DNA of 64,000 bases, taken from Nemophila menziesii (Eukaryota > Streptophyta > Magnoliopsida > Boraginales > Hydrophyllaceae). Shown here in pieces: positions 55,500-64,000 of this stretch. The position numbers and the translations under genes were made by a program. Location of the stretch: positions 8,804,001 to 8,868,000 of the forward strand of contig JARWIR010000027.1 in assembly GCA_029959085.1 (NCBI GenBank). Direction: 5' to 3'. Positions within the stretch are counted from its first letter, which is position 1; each line of letters opens with the position of its first letter. A model generated the notes under the pieces. It was not told the origin of the DNA. It did not search any database and saw only the letters and a list, made by a program, of their open reading frames with translations.

Positions 55500-56816
55500 A
55501 TGACTAACAGAACCGGTGATTTTCGAAGAACTGCTCCTAGAAGAAAGACCACCATTGGTGGTTCACAAGATCAAGCTATTGAGATTCCTGATTCGCGTCC
55601 TAAACGAAAAATTGACGAAGTTAAGCTTGATTCTAACAGAAAAGAAATCACGGGTAAAAAGAGAAGATTGATTGATGAGATTGAAAGTGAGAAGGAACCA
55701 GAAGAGGAAATTGCGAAGAACATTGAGAAGGAAACTGAACAAGAGATTCCGGAAGCACCCGTTCAAAAACCTCCGCGTATGAAGATGTGGGCCCACAAGC
55801 CTAAGAGGGTTTACACTTGTTGGAATACTCAGGTTCGTGAAAGAATTGAATTTTTGAAATTTGGTGAGGAGACGAATTTTCCTAAGGGTATTATGAGTAG
55901 TGATTACAAGGAATATGCTGTGGCATGTGCTAAGTTTGGTTGGAAAGAGTTACAAGAAAGGAAGCTTGAGTTTATTCCTACTTTTGTGCGAGAATTTTAC
56001 GAAGGTTTAGCTACCTCCCGTGATGCCATTGATATCCGCAAAAAGGTAGTTCCTATCTCTATTGAACGTATTCGGAAATCATTGAAACTACCCAACTTTT
56101 CTGGAACATGCCCCTTCCAAGAAACTCTTAATGACCCTTCTTTTGATTTTGAATCCCTTTGGGGGACCGTGCTTGTTAATGGGACTAGCCCAATTCCTGA
56201 AGGTGAAAGATAGCCTGGACAGTTTTACAGCAGTAGTTTGACACCTCGTGCTAAGGTTTGGTCTCGTTTCGTAATACCCACTTTCTTTGGTATTAAACAC
56301 ACTTCCGAGTTGAAGAAAGAGCACATATTTGTTATTAAGTGTATTTTGTAGGAGAAACCATTTGATGTTGCTAAGATCATTTATGATACAATCATGGAGT
56401 TCGCGAAATCACCAATGAAACAACAAAATATGAAGTTTCCTTGTACTATTACTCAATTGTGTCTAGACGCAAAGATTCCGCGTAAGGACGCAGATATTGA
56501 CATTGTTTCAGTTGGTGTGAGTATAGATTTGAGCACAATCAAGAACATCCATGAAGAAGCAACACGAGCTACAAGAAATCCGAGAACTCCTCAATCAAAG
56601 AGAGCGAAAACTGTACCTGAGTTGGAATCGAAGATTCAGGTGTTGGAAGAGAATCAGGAAAAGATGATTGCTACCTTGGGAAACGTTACAAAAGAACTGG
56701 ACCTGCTTCGAAATTTAATCCTAGGCGTAAATATACTTCAAAACGCGATTTATGATGCTGTTACGCGAGATAAAGGTCCAGAACGCAACACCGATAACCA
56801 GCCTCGCGCTGGTTAA
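55500..56816 (+). pseudogene. A3 ORF3 (Athila post-pol ORF)
   Basis: Starts MTNRTGDFRRTAPRRKTTIG at 55500. A basic N-terminus with KKRRLIDEIE is followed by an acidic Glu-rich stretch, then MWAHKPKRVYTC, KFGWKELQERKLEFIPTFV with REFYEGL, QETLNDPSFDFESLWGTVLV. Stops at 56211-56213 and 56349-56351 are in frame. The end has KFPCTITQLCLDAKIPRKDA and a coiled-coil stretch LESKIQVLEENQEKMIATL ending NQPRAG. About 439 codons. KKRR could be a nuclear signal. It lies where Athila env-like ORFs lie, but no hydrophobic segment long enough for a membrane helix is seen. Function unknown. Confidence 0.85.
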
Positions 56817-56878
56817 GATACGTTTTCTAAACTTTCCTCTTAGTGTAGATTAGTTTAAATGCTTTATTGAGTCTTTTC

Positions 56879-56898
56879 GAGTCGTGGGGACACGACTC
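56879..56898 (+). other. Conserved hairpin behind ORF3
   Basis: GAGTCGTG-GGGA-CACGACTC, a perfect 8-bp stem with a 4-base loop. Homologous sites lie in A0 (4094-4113), A1 (15387-15406, two changes that keep G-U pairing) and B (29350-29369, one mismatch). It is followed after four bases by TTGAGTTTGGGGTGGGG. Confidence 0.75.
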
Positions 56899-58258
56899 AT
56901 TTTTGAGTTTGGGGTGGGGTTCGTTGCCTCATCCCAATTTTTTATGTGTTATTTGCTTTACTTGCTTTCAATAAAAGAATTTTCGGAGTTGCGTTTGACT
57001 GTAGAAATTTTTAAATATCCCTTTAAGCATACTCTTGATAAATCTATGATAGTAAATAGTGGACTTTAGGGATTGATATAAAACGCACTTACAATTGCAT
57101 GCGAACATAGGTAGTTGATAGGAAAAATTAATGAACAATGCAAATGAAGTAAGCTTGTACTCAAGGAATATGTTTGGTGTGTAGAACGTGAAATCCTAAT
57201 TAGTAGAGAACCCACCTAGATATGAACTAAAGACAAGCTATGTACTTAGGAAAATGATAGGGGCAGTTCTTTGTTAGCCATTTGTGCCTTTTTAGCCTTC
57301 TATCCCTTGTATTAATTATTATCCGTCTTAGCCCACTTTGAGCCTTAGCCTTTTCTTTGTAGCCACGATATAAGCCATTATCCCTTAGATTATTAGGCAT
57401 GACCATATGACCTGCACTTGAATCACACTCCTGAGACATGTCTCGAGCTTGAGTTTGGGGTGGTGGGACCACATATGGGGAATTTAATGGGTTGGGATCG
57501 ATGTGCTTTGTATTGTAGCACAATTGCAGATGATATATAATTGTAACCCTTTGCCGGTAATGAAGAAAAAATGAAAAAGAAAGAAAAAAAGGAAAAAAGT
57601 TGAAAATTCATACAGTAGGAACCAGGAACCCGGATTCGTCAAAATCGGGAACCCGGTTTGCTTCTGTACAAAAAAAAAAGAAAAGAAAAGAAAAAAAAAG
57701 AAAAAATACATATGAATAAAACATCCGGCAAAGTGGAATTTTCTGAAAATCATCTTGTTTATAGTTGGTAGACATGGGACGCTAAATTGTTGCGTATATG
57801 GGTGAGTGAGAACATCTTTTTGAGCGTTAACTCAAGCTCGAGGACACTGTTGATGGTAAGTGAGGAGAGAACCAAAAGCTCACTTCAAATTTACCAAATA
57901 TACATCCACACCCGTCCTTAAGCCAATATTATAACCGTAAAGACCTCGTGATTCCTAAGTGCATAGTGAATTTATGATTCTGTTAATAGGGAATATACTA
58001 GGTGGAGCGTTCAAAGCGAGGTAGGATTAATGACCACCCTATAGCCATCATACAGAGATGAGTACAAGTGTAACCTTCAAGCATTGCGACTTTAATTTTA
58101 TGATTGAGATTATTTAGGTTTGATGTTGCATGATTAGTGTATGTGTATATTAGTTTCTAGAGTTTGCTATATGAGATTTATTTTGAGACTTGCTTTAGGG
58201 TTTATTTGCTAGCTTCTATTTGTTTATACGCTTACTTCTACCCCTTTGTTTTGTTTTA

Positions 58259-58277
58259 CTTTGTCGGGACGACAAAG
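58259..58277 (+). other. Hairpin beside the A3 PPT
   Basis: CTTTGTCG-GGA-CGACAAAG, a perfect 8-bp stem, two bases before the PPT. Family B has TTGTATCG-AGA-CGATACAA in the same place (27888-27906): different bases, same pairing. Confidence 0.78.
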
Positions 58278-58279
58278 GT

Positions 58280-58294
58280 TTGAGTTGGGGGTCT
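58280..58294 (+). other. Polypurine tract of A3
   Basis: TTGAGTTGGGGGTCT directly before LTR start TGATGTCTCCC at 58295. It is the expected primer for plus-strand DNA synthesis. Confidence 0.85.
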
Positions 58295-58637
58295 TGATGT
58301 CTCCCTAATTGTTCTTATTTTCGACCCTTGGGAGACATCATTTTAGGTGTTTATTTAATTAATTTGATAGAATTTTGGACTAAATATGCAATAATCCAGA
58401 ATTCCCTTTTTATTTCTAGCATTTTTATTTATTAAACTTTTGCGCGTAATATTGGTATTTTTAGTGTAAAGTTTACAGGTTTTAGATGTTAGCTAGGAGA
58501 GGAATCCGAGGAGAAAGTCAAAGATCGTGAATTAGAGTCAAGACTTGAAGATAAATCCCGAAGATATTATTTTTAGAGCTCAAAATCCATTTTCCAGGCC
58601 ATAGAGTGCTGATTTCGAGGTGCTTAAGCGATGATTT
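58295..58637 (+). repeat. A3 3' LTR, truncated by F
   Basis: Matches 47040-47388 of the 5' LTR with few differences. After gatgattt (58637) the sequence switches to the LTR of F. The rest should lie beyond F, outside the window. Confidence 0.93.
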
Positions 58638-60295
58638 TGTTGGAATTATGCCCTAGCCCCGATCGTCTTGTAATGAATTGAACACAAGTGTTTACTGTAC
58701 ACGATAATAGTTATCCCTACAGTTTTGATTAAAGAAATTGTTTCCTTGAATCTATGGCAAGCCTTTATGATTATGGTATTAATCTTCATAATATAAAGGC
58801 AAATCCTTGATTAAGTTACGAACTAGATATAATAAGGTGTTATGATAATGAGAATCTAGCTTATAGGACTTAATCTAAACTTGTTCTTAATCGTAGGATC
58901 ATCGAGTTAGGACCTCGATGATCCAGTTAGATTAATATGTAGCTAACAAGTATTTATTGGATAAATATCGGTAGTTCTCGTTTACCGAGTTAGGTGCATA
59001 GATAATGCACATAGAGATGTGATTATCAAACTGACTAAAAGTAGAGATTCCTAATGGTTAATTACCTTGAACTGTCAAGTAGGTTAATCTCTAGAAGGAA
59101 TTTTATGCTTGTAATCCTTTGACCTGAGATCATCACTACTGTTGTGTATATGTTTGTTGTGTTTTGATACTGGACTACTAGTGTGTCACAATGCTAGTCG
59201 AAAGGCTATTGGACACGACTAAGTATATATGCTCCTAGGGATGAGTCAAGATGGAATCTATCAACTCTAGGTAAAGAGTTTGAGCTCTACGATGTCATAA
59301 GATTATAACGATTGTATCAAATCCTTGGCCAAGGTGATAGAATGAATGAAAAAAGGAGTTTCTTAGGTCATTCGTCAATCGTTGATAATCGACGTGTAAC
59401 GTAGTTGATTTTCTAATGGGATTTGACAGTTGTACCATATCCCAGGATGATCCGGAGCTGTAAAGATAGAGGGAATAAGTGTATGATCCTTTACCGGGTT
59501 CTTTGTACAGAGTTACTTCACGTTATCCGGTCGTTGAGGAGTGTTGTTAGACGCCAACCTCGATTAGTAGTTAATTAAATTAACTACTACCGGTTTAACG
59601 ATGAACCCACGTAGTCGCACACTAACGAGTGTATTGATCTTGCTTCATGTAGTTAATTGATTTTATTATTAGATAATGAATATTAATTAAATATATACTT
59701 GGAATATTGGTATATTAATTTGCTAGCACAAATTAATATTCTAATAAAAGACCGAACTAAGACAAAAAGTAAAAAGAAAAATTGACAAGTTTGTGGATTG
59801 AACCACAGACCTCTAGTAGTGTGAAATGTGTCACTAACCGCTAGGCTAGTCAATGGTTTTGTATAATGTAGAAGGTCCAAGTCCACTTCACAAAGGGTAA
59901 TGGACTAGATTATTAAGATAATCAATTTCACTATACGTTCCTGACTTTTCCATTCTTGTCTTTTCATTTTCTTATCTTGAGTTATAAGTATAATGAGTTA
60001 TCATTATACATGATAACTTTTCCATCAGTTTTTCTTCTAAGAAAAAATCCACAAGAAAAAAGGTCTTTTTGTCTCCAAGTTAGAATTGTGATTCTGGTTG
60101 TAAGGCTCAAACTCGGTTTGCAAAGCGTGGAGGCTTCAAACTTTTGAAGCTGGGCAATTTGATTCTCATACAACGTATTAAGGTATGTAATCGAAGCTTT
60201 GTTTTAAATCCTTGAATCGCAACTAGATGGTTTTTAATTGCAATTTTGTTTCCGCCAAATTATATTTTGATATAATTGAGTTGCAATTTCCTTCA
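58638..60295 (+). repeat. F 5' LTR
   Basis: About 1.66 kb, long like BARE/Angela LTRs (about 1.8 kb). Starts TGTTGG at 58638 inside the A3 LTR, ends near 60295 (ccttca) two bases before the primer site. The 3' end departs from the expected CAACA, so the boundary may be a base or two off. No ORF is credible here. Confidence 0.75.
59792..59856 (-). other. tRNA-like relic in the F LTR
   Basis: The minus strand has B-box-like GGTTCAATCC (59804-59795) and, upstream, TAGCCTAGCGGTTAGTG (A-box-like, 59849-59833), spaced as in a tRNA. The stems are imperfect and the start does not pair with the end, so a working tRNA is unlikely. Compare 6829-6891 in E. Confidence 0.4.
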
Positions 60296-60297
60296 AT

Positions 60298-60310
60298 TGG
60301 TATAAGAGCT
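60298..60310 (+). other. Damaged primer binding site of F
   Basis: TGGTATAAGAGCT differs by one base from the TGGTATCAGAGC expected for initiator tRNA-Met. Confidence 0.7.
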
Positions 60311-60774
60311 AGCTTGTTTCGATTTATGAATTTAAACATAATTATTATTTGATAATTTTTTAGGTTTTGTTTTAGAGCTTCTGATATAAATATTATTAGA
60401 TAATATTTATTTTTATAATGAGATTATATTTTTGAGACTGTAAGACGTCTTTCTGTAATGTTAGTTACGTTGGAAAATAATAATTAAGAAAGAGGATGCT
60501 CTGCACTGTATTCTGTGATGATATTGTTTTATTGTCATGTTAATTATTTTTTTTCCCTTAAGTAAATAGTTTACGATTTAAGTATAAAAGTTATACTACT
60601 TTTGGCTTTTGGTATCTGGTGTAATAAGATTACATCATAAATTTTATTTTAATAGACTTGTGTGTAATCGCTTGTCTGTTATTGGAACAAAAGGTAAAAG
60701 GAGTTTTGTGGGTCTTCTGATTAAAGGTTAATTGAAAATACTTGTTTTGTTGTTTTCCCAACCAAGTATTTGGA

Positions 60775-61168
60775 GGCCGAAGGATTGGGAGTTTTGAAAG
60801 CCTGTCTATGGGCTAAGGAACTCAACAAATTTCATTGCATAGTGGAAAACGACAATCTTTCCCTCATGAAGCCTTTAATTAGCAATTTTATGTTTAATTC
60901 TCCATGTATTGATAATATTATTCGAAGTATTTATTTCGTTTCTGAATTTTGTAATCCATCCTTCTCTTTTGTTAGAAGAGATGGAAATAGTGTTGCGGAT
61001 TGGACTTGCAAAAATTTGCCCCTTGGTGAGTCTTATGACTTTTGTGCAAGTCCATTTCCATCTAAACTTAAGGAACTGTTATGCCTTGATTTGTCCCCTA
61101 TGGGGATAGGCTAACTCATTTGTAATTTGGTGTTTTGGTTTTAATATAAGCGGTTAGAACAAAAAAAA
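60775..61168 (+). mobile_element. 5'-truncated LINE with RNase H-like domain
   Basis: Flanked by aaccaagtatttgga at 60760-60774 and 61169-61183, with an A run before the right copy: a LINE insertion of only 394 bp. It is open from its first base to 61114. EAEGLGVLKACLWAKELNKF, then CIVENDNLSLMKPL, then FSFVRRDGNSVADWTCKNLP are the pattern of the RNase H-like (RVT_3) domain at the end of many plant LINE ORF2 proteins: AEA..AL..A, .E.D...L, then the HV.R..N..AD.LA block, with the His changed to Phe here. A 3' tail of about 55 bp follows. It lacks endonuclease and RT and is inactive. Confidence 0.9.
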
Positions 61169-61353
61169 AACCAAGTATTTGGAAGCACACGTGATTCTTT
61201 TTTCTCTTTTTGTTTTGTTTGATATATTAAAAAGAAAAGAAAAAAATGTTGATCTGTAAATTGTTATATTAATAACCACCAGTTGTACAAAAGAAATGGT
61301 TTCCCGAAAAGAAAAGTAATGAAAATAAAAACGAGTTTAAGTGAAAACAAACT

Positions 61354-61485
61354 CTTACACGGAAAAAACGAAATAACAATTACACGGAAATTGAAATAAC
61401 GTTTACACGGAAATTGAAATAACAATACACGGAAATTCCAATAACAATACACGGAAAACGGAAATACACTTACACGATAAGGAAA
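61354..61485. repeat. Tandem repeat of 22-25 bp in the G LTR
   Basis: Five full units and one partial of tacacggaaattgaaataac with small length changes (starts near 61356, 61381, 61404, 61426, 61448 and 61471). It lies downstream of the presumed transcription start, so it would be in the R-U5 leader RNA. Confidence 0.85.
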
Positions 61486-61650
61486 ACAAAGTCACCGTCA
61501 AACTATTGTTGTTAAAATGATATTCCGGAGTGACCGGTATCTCTAACAGAACTAAAACACTACGTTTAGGAAAATATAGAGAGTAAGTGGTGAGGCAGAG
61601 AGTGTTTCCTTTGTGTATTTTCGTAGTCTTCTAAGAGTGTAGAGAGAGCT

Positions 61651-61659
61651 CTTTATATA
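61651..61659 (-). promoter_or_regulatory. TATA box of the G LTR
   Basis: The minus strand reads TATATAAAG, followed by GAGCTCTCTCTACAC, a typical pyrimidine-rich start region. A weaker TATAAGG box lies at about 62144. Confidence 0.65.
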
Positions 61660-62238
61660 GGGGAGTGGAAAGGAGGACCCAAGCCTTTCAGAAACGTCCT
61701 CATTAAAGCCCATGATTTCCTCCCGAAATTGGCTTAATTGGGTTGACGTTTTTGAGTCTTGTAACCCCCACGTTTTATTTGATTGGATTTTCTGTAACAG
61801 CCTAGTTGACCCACGTGTTTGACTTGTCTAAGTAACAGCTGGGATATTCTTTCACCTTAACGTGTGCGAGATTCGTGGAGTTTTGTCTCTACGTTTTAGT
61901 TGAGTAGTCAACCCTCCACACTATAAGAGCTGGTACAAAATTCATTTCATTTTTCATTTTTTGACTCCCCAAACTCCCCACGAACCACGACCCACGACCC
62001 ACGCTCCACGCCGTCGCCGTCGCCGGTGCCGGTGCCGGGCCGGGTCGGGTGGGTGGGTGGTGGTGGTGGTGCGCGCGTGTGGGTTATTGCATTGCTTTGC
62101 TATGTGCATGGTTGTTGGCCATTTGGACATAGTTAAAATTAGACCTTATAAAAGGAGGTAAATCTCCTTTCCCACTTCCGATGTGGGAGAAACTAAATGG
62201 TCCAATTTTTCACTTCTGACTTTTCAAGTTTTCCAACA

Positions 62239-62247
62239 ATCCCCCAC
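62239..62247 (-). other. Polypurine tract of G
   Basis: The minus strand reads TGTGGGGGAT immediately before LTR start TGTTGG. Confidence 0.8.
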
Positions 62248-62479
62248 ATACTTGAAAGTCAACAAGAGGTTTGGAGAGAAGGTTCCAAAAAGAAGAATGG
62301 GTGAATTGTACTTAAGTGTCAATATCTTGCGATTTGAATTGACACGTAGTGAAGTGAGGCAACCACCGAATTCCGTTTAAGTGAACTTACTCTTGAACTT
62401 TAACGGTTATCGATCGAGACCCTCACAGCACATACTCTACCCGATTCAAGGTTATGGTTCCTTCTAACATCACCTTTTG

Positions 62480-62734
62480 GTTCATCAAGTCCTTCTCTAA
62501 GGACCACCCTTTAAGGGCTATGAACTTGGTGGATTTATTCATTTAAGAGTGGTGCAAGGACGTCTCCTCAACACTCTATCATGATTATTTGGGTTTCAAA
62601 GTTACCCTTGAATTCATCAAGTCCTTCTCAAAAGAACCACCATAAAGGCTATGAATTCAAATGTGAGTTTCAGCACTTGGTACGCCTTGTTCATCAAGTC
62701 CTTCTCAAAAGGACCACCACAAGTGGCTATGAAC
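62480..62734 (-). repeat. Three tandem hairpins behind G pol
   Basis: Three related inverted repeats lie at 62480-62525, 62610-62658 and 62689-62734. All contain tcatcaagtccttctc and aaggaccacc (the second reads aagaacc) and a final ctatgaa. Outer stems are gttcat/atgaac, ttgaattcat/atgaattcaa and cttgttcat/atgaacaag: they differ, but both arms change together. The inner stem gtcctt/aaggac has a short loop. Confidence 0.85.
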
Positions 62735-62770
62735 AAGACGATTTAGGTTTGAGCCTTAGGGATGGGGAAA

Positions 62771-64000
62771 TCACATTGACTCATTAGTCACATGTTCCCA
62801 CTTAATGGGTTTTAGTCCCATCCCCCTCGACGTCTCCAGGACTAGTCTCCTGGTCAAGCCTTTGGTGAATGGATCAGCTAGATTCTCCTCTGATCGTACA
62901 AACTCCAAGGCTATCACACCATTCTTCAGTAATTGTCTTACTGACCCATGTCTGATGCGAATATGTCTCTTCTTCCCATTATAGGCGCTATTATGAGCGA
63001 CTCCAATGGCTGCTTGCGAATCACAGTGGATACATACAGGTGTGGCACTTCCTTCCCAAAGTGGCACATCCGATAAGAGACTTATCAACCACTCAGCTTC
63101 TTGCCCAGCTAACTCTAGTGCTATAAACTCAGACTCCATGGTGGAGCGTGCTATACAAGTCTGTTTGGAAGACTTCCACGATATAGCACCTCCCCCTAAG
63201 GAGAACACATAACCACTGGTGGAGTTTACTTCGTCATTGTCAGAGATCCAGTTTGCATCACAAAAACCCTCAAGGACTGCAGGGAATTTGTTATAGTGCA
63301 AGCCTAGATCGATGGTACCCCTCAAGTATTTCAATAGACGGCGAAGTGCAACCCAGTGGTCACTACTTGGGTTATGAGTATAGCGACTAAGTCTGCTTAC
63401 GGTATAGGCAATATCGGGTCGAGTATAGTTCATTAAGAACATTACACTTCCTATGATTTTAGCATATTCATTTTGGGATACAGCATCCCCAACATGTTTA
63501 GATAAGTTAATGCTAGAATCATAAGGAGTATTTACAGGCGTTACATCAAAGGAATTGAACTTCTTCAGCATCCTTTCTACGTAATGAGACTGATTCAGGG
63601 TAATACCATTACTGCTTCTAATGATCTTTACCCCAAGTATCACATCAGCTTCTCCCATATCTTTCATGTCGAATCTGGAAGACAAGAAACGTTTAGTCTC
63701 ATTTATAATATGAATAGTAGTACCAAAGATGAGCATGTCATCTACATAAAGGCAGATGATAACACACTCTGAATTTGTTACCTTGGAGTAAACACATGAA
63801 TCAGAAGTGTTAGCAATAAACCCATATGAAATGAGAGTACTATCTAGTTTTTCATACCATTTTTTCGGTGCCTGTTTCAAACCATACAAGGATTTTTTCA
63901 ACTTACACACTTTGTCCCCTTGACCAGGGACCACACACCCTTCAGGTTGAGCCATGTAGATCTCTTCATCTAGATCTCCGTTCAAGAACGCGGTTTTGAC
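62771..64000 (-). CDS. G pol: RT and RNase H (C-terminal part)
   Basis: Open from the window edge (frame enters at 64000 with [20 protein letters not shown]) to the stop at 62771. [22 protein letters not shown], the catalytic YVDDMLIFG (about 63740), [16 protein letters not shown], and the [15 protein letters not shown] block. RNase [51 protein letters not shown] and DPFTKGLTR. About 410 residues with no break. The Ty1/copia order is clear; integrase and gag lie beyond the window. It copies element RNA into DNA in cytoplasmic particles. Confidence 0.95.
   Translation of the reverse strand, partial: VKTAFLNGDLDEEIYMAQPEGCVVPGQGDKVCKLKKSLYGLKQAPKKWYEKLDSTLISYGFIANTSDSCVYSKVTNSECVIICLYVDDMLIFGTTIHIINETKRFLSSRFDMKDMGEADVILGVKIIRSSNGITLNQSHYVERMLKKFNSFDVTPVNTPYDSSINLSKHVGDAVSQNEYAKIIGSVMFLMNYTRPDIAYTVSRLSRYTHNPSSDHWVALRRLLKYLRGTIDLGLHYNKFPAVLEGFCDANWISDNDEVNSTSGYVFSLGGGAISWKSSKQTCIARSTMESEFIALELAGQEAEWLISLLSDVPLWEGSATPVCIHCDSQAAIGVAHNSAYNGKKRHIRIRHGSVRQLLKNGVIALEFVRSEENLADPFTKGLTRRLVLETSRGMGLKPIKWEHVTNESM

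Larger units (their letters stand above)
56817..58294 (+). other. A3 3' non-coding region with repeated hairpin-purine modules
   Basis: 1.48 kb between ORF3 and the 3' LTR. Three modules recur: a short palindrome or hairpin, 2-4 bases, then a copy of TTGAGTTKGGGGT. They are at 56879-56919, 57433-57463 and 58259-58294, the last being the true PPT. Two CCGGG-type palindromes are near 57620 and 57645. An A-rich purine stretch lies at 57667-57706. Small ORFs on the minus strand look accidental. Confidence 0.82.
47040..58637 (+). mobile_element. A3: best-preserved Athila element, cut by F in its 3' LTR
   Basis: 5' LTR 47040-48600, primer site, gag-pol 48734-54368, palindrome array, ORF3 55500-56816, 3' region and PPT, 3' LTR from 58295 cut at 58637. 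It inserted into A2 integrase; the expected TSD cgtgt (47035-47039) has its partner outside the window. The 5' and 3' LTRs are nearly identical over the shared 343 bp. Few breaks in pol and near-identical LTRs make it the youngest A copy here. Confidence 0.92.
58638..61246 (+). mobile_element. F: Ty1/copia element (Angela/BARE-like LTR), 5' part
   Basis: The LTR begins TGTTGGAATTATGCCCTAG, the start typical of the Angela/BARE group of Ty1/copia, and is followed by a damaged initiator tRNA-Met primer site. The leader 60311-61246 contains no gag. It was entered by a LINE at 60775 and ends at the LTR of G at 61247. Whether F resumes on the far side of G cannot be seen. Confidence 0.75.
61247..62238 (-). 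repeat. G 3' LTR
   Basis: The start TGTTGGAAAAC at 62238 lies right behind the PPT. The end near 61247 is inferred from the CAACA terminus (+ tgttg), which mirrors TGTTG. About 992 bp. It contains a GC-rich patch (61970-62090), a TATA box at 61651-61659 and a tandem repeat at 61354-61485. The Arg-rich frame at 61961-62161 is an artefact of the GC-rich patch. Confidence 0.78.
61247..64000 (-). mobile_element. G: Ty1/copia element, 3' part
   Basis: In transcript order from the window edge: RT, RNase H (64000-62771), three hairpins (62734-62480), PPT, 3' LTR (62238-61247). The LTR ends are TGTTG...CAACA. The coding part is open as far as visible, so G may be a recent, possibly active copy. The left flank is F leader sequence (aaaaa at 61242-61246 would be the TSD). 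Confidence 0.85.

Noticed and set aside
55500..56816. ORF3 as a true envelope gene
   Set aside because: No signal peptide, membrane segment or furin-like site is visible. Only its position behind pol fits the env-like label.
61961..62161. Arg-rich ORF in the GC-rich patch
   Set aside because: It lies in LTR U3 antisense to the element and is caused by CCG and GGT repeats.
1..64000. A host gene, organellar insert or DNA transposon hidden among the retroelements
   Set aside because: Every stretch over 300 bp could be assigned to an LTR, internal region, LINE or SINE. I saw no intron-containing host-like reading frame, plastid or mitochondrial genes, or terminal inverted repeats of a DNA transposon.

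Overview
The window looks like nuclear DNA of a flowering plant, probably a eudicot: AT-rich and built entirely of transposable elements of plant type. These are Athila-lineage Ty3/gypsy elements with tRNA-Asp primer sites, Ty1/copia elements including a Sirevirus, two LINE pieces and a tRNA-derived SINE. I found no host gene, no functional tRNA or rRNA and no organellar DNA. The species cannot be named from this sequence.

The layout is a set of nested insertions, and several target-site duplications (TSDs) fix the order. Short names are used throughout. A0-A5 are Athila-type copies, B is a related Athila-type family, C is a Sirevirus derivative, and E, F and G are Ty1/copia elements. The ground level is A0 (minus strand); its post-pol ORF3 is cut into 4176-4715 and 40078-40599. 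Between the halves lies A1 (minus, 4721-40072, TSD actat). A1 was hit by E (5901-13623, plus), C (18472-25764, minus, TSD atacc) and B (26341-34451, minus, TSD ctgta). C carries a SINE (22496-22875, 15-bp TSD). B carries part of a second B copy (from 30097). To the right, A2 (plus, from 40600) sits in the N-terminal half of A0 ORF3. A2 integrase is cut by A3 (plus, from 47040). The 3' LTR of A3 is cut by F (from 58638). F carries a 5'-truncated LINE (60775-61168) and is followed by G (minus, 61247 to the window end). The first 3.3 kb holds an older LTR (A5), a LINE reverse-transcriptase scrap, a broken gag (A4) and a chimeric LTR.

All large coding regions are retroelement genes: gag, aspartic protease, reverse transcriptase (RT), RNase H and integrase, plus the ORF3 that Athila elements carry behind pol. 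Nearly all have stops or frameshifts. A3 is the best-preserved Athila copy. The open frames that remain are ORF2 of C (20892-22130), the RT-RNase H part of G, and a small gag-like ORF in E.

The most interesting signals are non-coding. In families A and B the region around ORF3 repeats a module made of a short hairpin followed by a copy of the polypurine tract (PPT). The hairpin beside the true PPT differs in sequence between the families but keeps its pairing. The first bases of the LTR form an inverted repeat in both families. The A elements carry arrays of a CCGGG-NN-CCCGG palindrome, while C carries arrays of the Sirevirus-type CGGTGTACCG palindrome. C has gag and a second ORF but no pol. 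G has three tandem hairpins with compensatory stems behind pol. A1 and A2 form an inverted repeat with arms over 5 kb around a 527-bp spacer. Identity estimates were made by eye.
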